NCBI RefSeq assembly: GCF_026017845.1
Contig: NZ_CP100416.1
Coordinates: 8,574,627 to 8,638,626 of the forward strand
DNA length: 64,000 nucleotides
Origin: Amycolatopsis mediterranei
GTDB lineage: Bacteria > Actinomycetota > Actinomycetes > Mycobacteriales > Pseudonocardiaceae
Reading direction: 5' to 3'
The position numbers were made by a program, and so were the translations under genes. This document shows, one piece after another, positions 18,462 through 25,911 of this stretch. The first letter of the stretch is position 1. Each line of letters opens with the position of its first letter. The notes under the pieces are model-generated. The model made no database searches, was not told the origin of the DNA, and saw only the letters and a list, made by a program, of their open reading frames with translations.

Positions 18462-19109
18462 TCAAGCTTTGCGTGATCGGGGGGCGTGGTGCTCGGCGAG
18501 CGCGTGCTCGGCCGCGGCGATGAGGGTCTTCTTCGTCGACTCCGGCGAGCGCGCGTCGCAGGTGACGACCTCCACCGCGGGCGGGATCTTGAGGGCCTCG
18601 CGCACCTGGTCGGGCCCGTGCTGGCGGGTGTCCTGGAACTGGTTGATGGCGACCAGGAACGGCAGGCCGCGCGACTCGAAGAAGTCGATCGAGGCGAAGG
18701 AGTCGGCCAGCCGGCGCGTGTCCACCAGGACGATCGCCGCCACCGCCCCGCAGACGAGGTCGTCCCACATGAACCAGAACCGGTGCTGCCCCGGCGTGCC
18801 GAAGACGTAGAGCACCAGGTCGTCGGCCAGGGTGAGCCTGCCGAAGTCCATCGCGACCGTGGTGGCGAACTTCCCCGGCACCGCTTCGGCCCGGTCCACG
18901 CCGATCGACGCGGTCGTCATCAGGGCTTCGGTCCGCAGCGGGGCGATTTCCGAGACGGCACCGACGAACGTCGTCTTGCCGGCCCCGAACCCCCCGGCCA
19001 CGACGATCTTCGCCGAGGTGATCCGGCTGCTTCGGGTGGTACCGCTTCTCGCGACACCGTTTTGGGAAACACCGCTTTGGGTGACACTGTCAGAGCGCAC
19101 GTAGTCCAC
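18462..19109 (-). CDS. cvnD: Conservon CvnD, small Ras/MglA-like GTPase
   Basis: This 215-aa GTP-binding protein has P-loop GGFGAGKTTFVGAVS, an effector-region TTASIGVD, DFGRLTLADDLVLYVFGTPGQHRFWFMWDDL (switch II) and INQF where Ras has NKxD. It is the CvnD component, which acts with CvnA-C in a membrane complex compared to eukaryotic G-protein signalling. The GTG at 19109 is preceded by AGGG at 6 nt and overlaps cvnC by 20 bp. Residues 6-28 are a Ser/Thr/Gly-rich tail encoded by a short imperfect repeat. Confidence 0.93.
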   Translation of the reverse strand: MDYVRSDSVTQSGVSQNGVARSGTTRSSRITSAKIVVAGGFGAGKTTFVGAVSEIAPLRTEALMTTASIGVDRAEAVPGKFATTVAMDFGRLTLADDLVLYVFGTPGQHRFWFMWDDLVCGAVAAIVLVDTRRLADSFASIDFFESRGLPFLVAINQFQDTRQHGPDQVREALKIPPAVEVVTCDARSPESTKKTLIAAAEHALAEHHAPRSRKA

Positions 19110-19467
19110 TGAGGACCCTTTCGAGCAGGTCGTTCCGTTCGTCCCAGGAGGCGTCCGCGGTGAGCGTGTCGCGGATCGACACCTGGCCGGCGATGAGCAG
19201 ATCGCCGATGAGCACCCTGGCCACGCCGAGCGGCACGCCCAGGTGGGCGGCGACCTCCGCCACCGACCGCTGGTGCAGGCACAGCTGCGTCACCACGGCC
19301 AGGGGGTTGGTCGGGCTGAAGGGCGCCGTGCGGCCCTCCGCCGTCGTCTCCACGAGGGCTTCCACCGCCAGGTCGACCGTCGGCCGGGTGCGACCGGCGG
19401 TCCACGCGTAGGGGCGGGCCAGCGACGCCGCGTGCCGCCCGCCCTCGCGTCGCCGGCCTTCGGTCAC
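19090..19467 (-). CDS. cvnC: Conservon CvnC, DUF742 protein
   Basis: This 125-aa DUF742 protein has RPYAWTAGRT near its N-terminus and a helix-turn-helix-like core (CLHQRSVAEVAAHLGVPLGVARVLIGDLL). DUF742 proteins are the third member of conservons. The GTG start overlaps the cvnB stop as GTGA and its end overlaps cvnD by 20 bp. Confidence 0.93.
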   Translation of the reverse strand: MTEGRRREGGRHAASLARPYAWTAGRTRPTVDLAVEALVETTAEGRTAPFSPTNPLAVVTQLCLHQRSVAEVAAHLGVPLGVARVLIGDLLIAGQVSIRDTLTADASWDERNDLLERVLSGLRAL

Positions 19468-19898
19468 CGGGCCGCCCCCGGTGCGGCCGCGGGCCGAGCC
19501 GGGGTCTCGACCACCTTCCCGACCCGGTCCACCAGCAACGTCATCTCGTAGCCCACCAGACCGATGTCGCAGCCCGGGTTGGCCAGCACCACCAGGTTCG
19601 AGCCGTCGCCGACGTTCATCAGCAGCAGGAAGCCCTGCTCCATCTCGATCACCGACTGCACCACCCGCCCCGCGGTGAACAGGTCGGCGGTGCCGAGCGC
19701 GAGGCTGGAGAGGCCGGACGCGATCGCCGAGAGCTGGTCGGCGCGGTCGCGCGGCAGGGCTTCGTCCGCCGCCACGAGCAGCCCGTCCGCCGAGACCAGC
19801 GCGGCGTGCGCCACGCCGGGCACCTCCTGGGTGAACGCCGAAACCAGCCAGTTCCGGGACCTCTCGGCCACTTCCGCTCCTTCCTGCCGGGTGCTCAT
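19464..19898 (-). CDS. cvnB: Conservon CvnB, Roadblock/LC7 protein
   Basis: This 144-aa roadblock/LC7-fold protein opens NWLVSAFTQEVPGVAHAALVSADGLLVA and continues AIASGLSSLALGTADLF and IEMEQGFLLLMNVGDGSNLVVLA. In conservons this fold modulates the CvnD GTPase, as MglB does for MglA. The ATG at 19898 overlaps the cvnA stop as ATGA. Confidence 0.94.
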   Translation of the reverse strand: MSTRQEGAEVAERSRNWLVSAFTQEVPGVAHAALVSADGLLVAADEALPRDRADQLSAIASGLSSLALGTADLFTAGRVVQSVIEMEQGFLLLMNVGDGSNLVVLANPGCDIGLVGYEMTLLVDRVGKVVETPARPAAAPGAAR

Positions 19899-22153
19899 CG
19901 CTGCTCCGCCTCCGGCTCGCCCGCGACCCGGTGCCGGGCCGCGCGCATGCCGCTGTAGTGCCGGGAAAGGTTGTTCCGCACCGCGGCCGGGTCGCGGAAG
20001 GCCGGGTCCGGCGGCTGCGGCGCGCGCGGGGTCACCGAGCCCGGCGCGAGCTGCGCACCCGGCGTCCGGGCCGGCAGCCCCGAATCGGTGAACTCGCTGT
20101 CGTCGAGGGTGCCGACCGCGGCTTCGGCGGCCTGGCGGACCGGGTCGGCCGGCGTCGCCCAGGTGCCGGGCCGGGCCGGCGTCGCCGGGGCTTCGGCGAA
20201 CCAGTGCGACAGCATCTGGTCGAAGATCGGCGTCGGCGGGTCCGCCACGGCCACCGGCGGCGGTTCTTCGGCGGGCCACCGCGGTTCGAGCTCGTGCCGG
20301 ACGGCGCCGTTGACCCCGCCGTTGACCGAGCCGTTGACCGCCGGGGTCAGCGCCGGCGGGACGGTCCGGGGCGGCAGGTCGACCAGGATCAGCACGCCCG
20401 GGACGTGCACGCTGGCGGTGATGCCGGCGCTCGCGGTCCGCGTGGTCGTGGGCCGCAGCCGGACGGTGATCCCGTGCGAGGCGGCCAGCCTGCTCACCAC
20501 GAACAGGCCCATCCGGCGGGTGGTCTCCGGGCTGACCGCGGCCCCGGCGGCCAGCCGGGCGTTCGCCGCTTCGAGGTCTTCGCGGGTCATGCCGAGCCCG
20601 ACGTCGACGACCTCGATCAGCAGGCCGCCGTCGAAGCCGCGGTCGGCGGTGAGCACGACCTGCTCCTCCGGCGGCGACGACCGGATGGCGTTCTCCAGCA
20701 GCTCGGCGAGGATGTGCACGACGTCCGCCGCGGCCTCGGACTGCACCGAGCCGCGCGGCGCGTTGCCGAGCGAGACGCGCTGGTAGTCCTTGACCTCCGA
20801 CGTCGCGGCCCGCAGCAGCTCGACCGTCGCGACCGGGCCGACGTCGCGGCGCACCGGCTTGCCGCCCGCGAGGACCTGCAGGTTCTCGCCGTTGCGCCGC
20901 AGCCGGGTGGCGATGTGGTCGATCTGGAACAGCTCGGCCAGCCGCTGCGGGTCCTGCTCGTCGGCTTCGAGGTCCTCGATCACCGAAAGCTGCAGCTCCA
21001 CCAGCGACTGGCTGCGCCGGGACAGCGTCATGAACATTTCGCTGACCTGGATCCGCATCTCGGCCTGCTCACCGACGGCCAGGCGGACCGCCTGCCGGTG
21101 CATGTCGTCGAAGGCCCGGGCGAGCTGCCCGATCTCCTCCTCGGAGTCGACCGGGATCGGCGCGGTCCGCCGCCAGTCGACCTCCTCGCCTTCGCGGATG
21201 CGTTCGATGGTGCCGGGCAGGCGGCGTTGCGCGGTGTCGAGCGCGGCGGCGTGCAGCCGCCGGATCGGGGCGACCACCGAGCGGGCCACGGCGAGGGCGA
21301 TGGCGAGGGCGCCGAGGAGCGAGGCGATCACCAGCGCGGTGTCGCGCAGCGCGTCGGACCGCGCGGTGTTGGTCTGCGCACCGACCGCGTCCGAAAGCGT
21401 TTTCACCTGCTCGGCGAGGATGGTGCCGAGCACCGTGCGCTTCGCCTCGGCGCCCCCGGCACCCGGACTGGTCGCCGCGGCGAACCGGGCGGCCGCGGCG
21501 CCGGCGGGCAGCGCACGCCGGATCTGTCCGGTGAGTACGGTTTCCTCCGCCGCGGCGCGCTCGGCGGCGGAGGCCGAGGTGCCTTCGGACCGGCCGGCCA
21601 ATGCCTGTTGATCGGCGAGACTGGTCCTCAGCTGCACCAACGATTCGGCGACGGAGGCCAAAGCGCCGAGATCACCATTCCCGGCCTGCTCGACGATCCC
21701 GGCGATCACTTCGCTGAGCGCGACCGTGAAGTCGTGGTAAGCCGCGGTTTTCGCGGCCGGTGAACCGGTCTGCTGCCGCAGGTCGGCCAATTTACCCAGC
21801 TGATCTTCCAATGACCGCGCCAGCTCCGGGCTGAGCTGGGAAAAGGCGGCATCGTGGCGGACGGTGGCGGCTTTCTCGTCGACCGCCGCGGTCTGGGCGG
21901 CCGCGCCGTCGTGGATCATCTCGTCGTCGACCAGCCCGGCGAGTTCGGAAATCCCTTGCACGACCGGCATTTGGTCGCGGACGGCGCTGAGGCCGCCCGC
22001 TTGGGCGAGTTCGGCCTGCACCCGGCCGCCCGCCAGCAGCAGGGCGACCAGGACGGGCAGCAACAGGACTACGGAGATCTTGGTGCGCAACCGCCAGCTA
22101 CCCGGATTCCAGGACGCGACGGAACGGCGGGACGAGGGTTCGTCTTCTTTCAT
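19895..22153 (-). CDS. cvnA: Conservon CvnA, nitrate/nitrite-sensor-type membrane histidine kinase-like protein
   Basis: This 752-aa protein has a transmembrane segment at about 25-45 (ISVVLLLPVLVALLLAGG), an extracellular NIT-type helical sensor of about 240 residues, a second membrane segment (TALVIASLLGALAIALAVA) and a HAMP region. A HATPase_c domain follows (LLENAIRSSPPEE, VDVGLGMTREDLEAAN, GLFVVSRLAASHGI). The final 180 residues are Pro/Ala-rich. No clear phospho-acceptor His box is visible, as is usual for CvnA. The ATG at 22153 is chosen; the frame is open upstream to 22315, but that part looks non-coding. Confidence 0.9.
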   Translation of the reverse strand: MKEDEPSSRRSVASWNPGSWRLRTKISVVLLLPVLVALLLAGGRVQAELAQAGGLSAVRDQMPVVQGISELAGLVDDEMIHDGAAAQTAAVDEKAATVRHDAAFSQLSPELARSLEDQLGKLADLRQQTGSPAAKTAAYHDFTVALSEVIAGIVEQAGNGDLGALASVAESLVQLRTSLADQQALAGRSEGTSASAAERAAAEETVLTGQIRRALPAGAAAARFAAATSPGAGGAEAKRTVLGTILAEQVKTLSDAVGAQTNTARSDALRDTALVIASLLGALAIALAVARSVVAPIRRLHAAALDTAQRRLPGTIERIREGEEVDWRRTAPIPVDSEEEIGQLARAFDDMHRQAVRLAVGEQAEMRIQVSEMFMTLSRRSQSLVELQLSVIEDLEADEQDPQRLAELFQIDHIATRLRRNGENLQVLAGGKPVRRDVGPVATVELLRAATSEVKDYQRVSLGNAPRGSVQSEAAADVVHILAELLENAIRSSPPEEQVVLTADRGFDGGLLIEVVDVGLGMTREDLEAANARLAAGAAVSPETTRRMGLFVVSRLAASHGITVRLRPTTTRTASAGITASVHVPGVLILVDLPPRTVPPALTPAVNGSVNGGVNGAVRHELEPRWPAEEPPPVAVADPPTPIFDQMLSHWFAEAPATPARPGTWATPADPVRQAAEAAVGTLDDSEFTDSGLPARTPGAQLAPGSVTPRAPQPPDPAFRDPAAVRNNLSRHYSGMRAARHRVAGEPEAEQR

Positions 22154-22464
22154 CGGTGGCGTGGCTCGATTCGTACCGGTGGCCCGAGAACGATTTCCGG
22201 TTCCTTTTCCGCGGAATTCAGCCGACGACGTAACTCCGGCGACCGTGGTGTTGTCAAGGAATGCCGGTCGTTTCCCCCGTACGCACCAATCACACAGCGT
22301 GAACTGCCACAGCACGGCTTTTTACCCTTGCGGAGGGTGAAGGCGGCTCGCCAGACTGTGCGGAATTCGAGCCCGGGTGCGTGAATTTCCGGCGGCCGCG
22401 TGACCCTCGTCGGATGCCCCGGCGGTGCCCGTTACCCTCGGCGGGGAAAGGGGTGCCGCCATCG
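22154..22464. other. Divergent intergenic region upstream of cvnA and the ArsR-type regulator
   Basis: This gap of about 310 bp is AT-richer in its first half. It should hold the cvn promoter, though I cannot place it. A TACCCT (-10-like) at 22434-22439 lies about 26 bp before the regulator start at 22465. No repeat or ORF stands out. Confidence 0.4.
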
Positions 22465-23424
22465 ATGTTGAAAATTCACTTCACCGAAGCGGACCTGGCG
22501 AAGCTGACCATCGCCGAGGACGCCGACCCGATGTGGGAGCTGCTGATGAGCAGCTACCGCATCCGGCGTCCGGAGGGTGAGCCGTTCTTCGGCCGCTGGC
22601 GGCGGGGATCACGCTCCGCGGTCCCGCAGTCCGGCCGGCTGCTGATGTCCGCCGTCCCGCCGTACGGCTACTGCCCGGACTTCCTCACCCCGGCCGGCAC
22701 CCGCACGATCGGCGACGGGATTTCGGCGGTGCTCGAGACGCCATCGCCGGTGCTGGCCGCCGACGTCGGCGAGCTGGCGGCGCAGGGCACCCACGTCCCG
22801 GCGTGGCTGCGCCGCATCGGCGACGGCGAGCCCCGCGAGCTGCGGCGGCTGGGCTCGGCGCTGCACGACTACTACCGCCAGTGCGTCGCGCCGGACTGGG
22901 CGACGGTGCGCCGCGCGGTCGCCCGCGACCGCCACCGGCTGCAGGCCAACCTGGACCGCGGCGGGCCGCAGCTGCTGCTGTCGACGTTGCACCCGGAGGT
23001 GACCTGGTCCCCGCCGGTGCTGCGGGTGCGCTTCCCGATCGACCAGGAGCTGCACCTCGACGGCCGCGGGCTGAGGCTGATCCCGGCGTTCTTCGCCCAC
23101 GGCATGCCGACGACGTACAAGGACCCCCTCCTCCCGCCGGCGCTGGTCTATTCGATCAGCCACCCGAGGTTCGACAGCGACGCGGAGCCGGGCCCCTCAC
23201 TGGCGGCGCTGCTGGGCCAGACGCGGGCCAAGGTCCTGGTGACGATCGCGACGACGAGGTGCAACACGAGCGAGCTGGCGGACCTGACGGGCATCTCCCC
23301 GGCCACGGCGAGCCAGCACGCGTCGGTGTTGCGGGCCAGCGGGCTGATCAGCAGCAACCGGTCGGGGAAGTCGCAGATCCACGAGATCACGCCGCTCGGC
23401 CTGGGGATCATCCGCGCGAGTTGA
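22465..23424 (+). CDS. ArsR-type winged-helix transcriptional regulator
   Basis: This 319-aa regulator has a long N-terminal region ending in a C-terminal winged helix: TRCNTSELADLTGISPATASQHASVLRASGLISSNRSGKSQIHEITPLG. The remainder (MLKIHFTEADLAKLTIAEDADPMWELLMSS...) matches actinobacterial proteins annotated as ArsR/HTH regulators, with no metal-binding CXC motif. The ATG at 22465 gives the family N-terminus. No ligand or target is suggested by neighbours. Confidence 0.85.
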   Translation: MLKIHFTEADLAKLTIAEDADPMWELLMSSYRIRRPEGEPFFGRWRRGSRSAVPQSGRLLMSAVPPYGYCPDFLTPAGTRTIGDGISAVLETPSPVLAADVGELAAQGTHVPAWLRRIGDGEPRELRRLGSALHDYYRQCVAPDWATVRRAVARDRHRLQANLDRGGPQLLLSTLHPEVTWSPPVLRVRFPIDQELHLDGRGLRLIPAFFAHGMPTTYKDPLLPPALVYSISHPRFDSDAEPGPSLAALLGQTRAKVLVTIATTRCNTSELADLTGISPATASQHASVLRASGLISSNRSGKSQIHEITPLGLGIIRAS

Positions 23425-23480
23425 GGGGTGCGGCCGGTGACGCCGTGCGCGGTGTTCCGGGGTCGTGTTAGCCTGTCGCC

Positions 23481-23531
23481 GTGCTGCGCCCGATGCTGTC
23501 CTCGCGACTCGTAACCCGGCGCGCCGGCTGA
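23481..23531 (+). CDS. Possible leaderless leader peptide (16 aa)
   Basis: A short ORF, GTG to TGA, encodes (V/M)LRPMLSSRLVTRRAG. A TAGCCT -10 element at 23470-23475 puts the expected transcription start on or next to the GTG, so it may be translated leaderless. Its last codons form the left arm of the hairpin at 23519-23550. The small gene at 23621 follows. It fits an attenuator uORF, but no run of one amino acid is visible. Confidence 0.45.
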   Translation: MLRPMLSSRLVTRRAG

Positions 23532-23550
23532 ACCCAGGTCGCCGGCGCGC
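23519..23550 (+). promoter_or_regulatory. Hairpin overlapping the leader ORF, possible attenuator
   Basis: A perfect 10-bp stem (GCGCGCCGGC / GCCGGCGCGC) with a 12-nt loop includes the leader's stop codon. A ribosome stalled in or finishing the leader would disrupt it. A CCCTTTTCC stretch about 20 nt later is a weak U-tract. Its role in controlling the gene at 23621 is inferred. Confidence 0.5.
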
Positions 23551-23620
23551 TGCGTCGACGATCGCCCTTTTCCGGGACCTGGCCCCGATCTCATTCCCCC
23601 CTCCACAAGGGAGATCCGCC

Positions 23621-23890
23621 ATGTCCACGTCCTTCGCCGTTGCCGCGCCCCGCTCGGCCATGCTGCTGCGCCGCCGGATCGCCACCTACTTCGTCGGCGG
23701 TGCCGAAGAGATCGCCGCGCTGGTCGGCGCCCTCGAAGGCCGGCCCGTGCACGAACTGTCCGTCGACATCAAGGACGGCGTCCGCGAGAGCAGCATGGTC
23801 TGCGCCGTCCTGCTGGCGGCCGACGAGACCGGCCCCCTGCTCGACCGGCTGCGCGAGCTGCTGTCGGTCGTCTCGGCCGAGCTCGCCTAG
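23621..23890 (+). CDS. Small hypothetical protein, possibly ACT-like fold
   Basis: This 89-aa protein starts MSTSFAVAAPRSAMLLRRRI behind AAGGGAG. The remainder follows a strand-helix-strand-strand-helix order (RRRIATYFVGG, AEEIAALVGALEG, VHELSVDIKDG, SSMVCAVLLAAD, LLDRLRELLSVVSAEL), reminiscent of ACT-type ligand-binding domains. I do not recognise a named family. It overlaps the end of the convergent epimerase by 4 bp. The leader/hairpin element upstream suggests regulated expression. Confidence 0.65.
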   Translation: MSTSFAVAAPRSAMLLRRRIATYFVGGAEEIAALVGALEGRPVHELSVDIKDGVRESSMVCAVLLAADETGPLLDRLRELLSVVSAELA

Positions 23891-24909
23891 GGCTTGCGCC
23901 CCACGCCGGTCGAGATCTCGTGCAGCCGGTGGGCGTCCGGGGCCAGCGGGGCGGTGTCCGCGCCGGCGCCTTCCCGCAGTCCCGCGAGGAATTCCTTCAG
24001 CGTGGCCGCCGCGTCCCGGCCCGGCTGCCAGTCCAATTCGGACTCCGCGCGGCTCGTGTCCAGCACCGGCAGCCGCATGACCGCGTCGAACAGGCCCGGT
24101 GACGCCGGGATCGCGTGCAGGCGCCAAGCCGCGTCCACCGCCGCGCGGACCACGGCCGCCGGGACACCGATCGTGCGCGCGCCCAGCAGGCCGGCCGCGA
24201 ACCGCGGGTCCACGACCGGGCCGGTCGCGATGTTGAATGCCCCGCGCACCGGGCGCGTCACCGCGCGGCGGACGGCGTCGGCGAGATCGTCGGTGTGCAC
24301 GATCTGGAACCGCAGGCCGCGGACGTCCGGCACCACCGGGATCAGGCCCGGCCGCACCAGCGATCCCGGCACGAACGGCCCAGCGAACAGGCGGCGCTGC
24401 TCGGTCGCGGCACTGCGCTGGAAGACGAACCCCGGCCGCATCCGGACGACGTCGAGCTTCGGGTGCCGGCCCTCGAACGCGTCGAGGTACCGCTCCAGAT
24501 AGGCCTTTTCCCGGGTGTAGGCGGCCCCGGGCCAGCCGTGCGTCGGCCAGTCCTCGGTCACCGGCTCGTCGTCCCGCCGCGGCGAATAGGCCCCGATCGA
24601 CGACGTGTAGACGAGCTTGGGCACGCCCGCCGCGGCCGCCGCTTCGAACACCCGCATCGAGCCGAGGACGTTCGCGCGCCACGTCCGTTCGGGACGCCGG
24701 GTGGGCTGGAACAGCCACGCCAGGTGCACGACGGCGTCGGCGCCGCGCAAGAGCGGCACGAGGTCGTCGCGTTCGACGTCGGCCGTGACGACCCCCTCCG
24801 CCGGCCGCCTGGCGAGCTTGACGATGGTCTCGACCTGCGGATCCGCGCCCAACGCGCGCACGACCCCGGTTCCGATGTTGCCGGTCGCTCCGGTCACCAC
24901 GATGCGCAT
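23887..24909 (-). CDS. NAD-dependent epimerase/dehydratase (extended SDR)
   Basis: This 340-aa extended SDR has Rossmann motif VTGATGNIGTG, DAVVHLAW, the active-site region VYTSSIGAYSP with YTREK for the Tyr-Lys pair, and a substrate domain of about 150 residues. It resembles nucleotide-sugar epimerase-like reductases common in actinobacteria. No sugar pathway genes adjoin it. It starts at 24909, 66 bp from the divergent ohr promoter element. Confidence 0.87.
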   Translation of the reverse strand: MRIVVTGATGNIGTGVVRALGADPQVETIVKLARRPAEGVVTADVERDDLVPLLRGADAVVHLAWLFQPTRRPERTWRANVLGSMRVFEAAAAAGVPKLVYTSSIGAYSPRRDDEPVTEDWPTHGWPGAAYTREKAYLERYLDAFEGRHPKLDVVRMRPGFVFQRSAATEQRRLFAGPFVPGSLVRPGLIPVVPDVRGLRFQIVHTDDLADAVRRAVTRPVRGAFNIATGPVVDPRFAAGLLGARTIGVPAAVVRAAVDAAWRLHAIPASPGLFDAVMRLPVLDTSRAESELDWQPGRDAAATLKEFLAGLREGAGADTAPLAPDAHRLHEISTGVGRKP

Positions 24910-24975
24910 CCGGGCCGGTTACCCGGGGTCCGGACGGACAACCCTGCTTCCTTCGAAAGCGGCCGGCCGGCTGCG

Positions 24976-25035
24976 GTGACGTACACGGGTGACGTCGGAC
25001 GACGGTCGCCGCGGGCCCTCCGGGATTTCTAGCGT
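24976..25035 (+). promoter_or_regulatory. Shared 60-bp promoter element, ohr copy
   Basis: GTGACGTAC (24976-24984), a CGTC core (24993-24996), GACGGTCGCC (25001-25010), then 19 nt to the -10 TAGCGT (25030-25035). The layout matches base for base in spacing the elements before the tannase and the epoxide-hydrolase-like gene. A GGTGA-AG-TCACC dyad at 25036-25047 follows the -10 and could be a separate operator. Confidence 0.75.
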
Positions 25036-25063
25036 GGTGAAGTCACCCGCTGAAAGGAAGACC

Positions 25064-25495
25064 ATGTCCGAAGTGACCTACACCGCCGTCGCCACCTCCA
25101 CCGCGGAGGGCCGCAACGGCGGCCGCGCGACCTCCGACGACGGCGCGCTCGACGTCACCCTCACCGTGCCCAAGGCCTTCGGCGGCGCGGGCGACGGCAC
25201 CAACCCGGAGCAGCTGTTCGCGGCGGGCTGGGCGTCCTGCTTCGTCGGGGCCGTGCGCCGGGTCGCGGGCGCGAAGAAGGTGCCGCTGGACGACCTCGCC
25301 GTGGTCGCCGAGGTGACCCTGCACCACGACACCGAGGCGGGCGAGTTCCAGCTCAGCGCCGCGCTGCACCTGGAGGCGACGGGCATCGACCAGGCCACGG
25401 CCGACGAGCTCGTCCAGGGCGCGCACCAGGTGTGCCCGTACTCGAAGGCCACGCGCGGCAACATCGAGGTCACCCTCGACGCGACGGTCGCCTGA
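25064..25495 (+). CDS. ohr: Organic hydroperoxide resistance protein Ohr
   Basis: This 143-aa OsmC/Ohr-family thiol peroxidase reduces organic and fatty-acid hydroperoxides. The two redox Cys lie in AAGWASCFVGAVRRVA and HQVCPYSKATRGNIEV, the Ohr arrangement. The ATG at 25064 follows GAAAGGAAG. No OhrR (MarR) gene is adjacent, which is unusual; the promoter instead shares an element with two esterase/hydrolase genes near the LAL regulator. Confidence 0.95.
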   Translation: MSEVTYTAVATSTAEGRNGGRATSDDGALDVTLTVPKAFGGAGDGTNPEQLFAAGWASCFVGAVRRVAGAKKVPLDDLAVVAEVTLHHDTEAGEFQLSAALHLEATGIDQATADELVQGAHQVCPYSKATRGNIEVTLDATVA

Positions 25496-25882
25496 TGCAG
25501 CGGGCCATCACGGCGCTGGCGGCCGTGGCGGTCGCCGGGGCGGGCGTGCTCACTCGCGGTGGGCCCGGAGCTGGTCGTGAACGCGGCGAGCTACCCATCG
25601 CTGTTCGCCGCGGGTCTCCCGGCTCTGGACACGGCCGTCGCGGCGGCGGGCCGGCGCCCGATCCTGGCGGCGGCCTTCGACGAGCAGATCGCCGCCACCG
25701 CACCGGCGGGCATCCGGAAGTACGCCCTGGTCGCGACCCGCGACCAGGCGATTCCCCCGGCGGCGGAACGGTTCGAGGCCCGGCGCGCGCACGCGTCGAT
25801 CACCGAGGTGGATTCGCCGCACGCGATCGCGGCGGCGGGCCCGGAAGCCGTCGTCGACGTCATCCACCGAGCGACGCACTGA
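25495..25882 (+). pseudogene. Remnant of an alpha/beta hydrolase (frameshifted or truncated)
   Basis: A start at 25495 overlapping the ohr stop gives MQRAITALAAVAVAGAGVLT, then leaves the coding frame. From 25559 a second frame encodes ELVVNAASYPSLFAAGLP through to VDSPHAIAAAGPEAVVDVI, the C-terminal part of an alpha/beta hydrolase with its terminal Asp (VATRDQAIP) and His (SPHAIA). The nucleophile half is missing. It is probably a decayed gene, although a sequencing frameshift could account for the N-terminal break. Confidence 0.5.
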
Positions 25883-25910
25883 AAGGGGCCCGGGAAGATC
25901 GGGCCCTTTT
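25882..25910. terminator. Bidirectional hairpin terminator
   Basis: AAAGGGGCCCG, a 7-nt loop and CGGGCCCTTTT form a stem with A/T-rich flanks on both sides, which works as an intrinsic terminator for either strand. It separates the hydrolase remnant from the convergent lipoprotein gene. Confidence 0.88.
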
Positions 25911-25911
25911 C

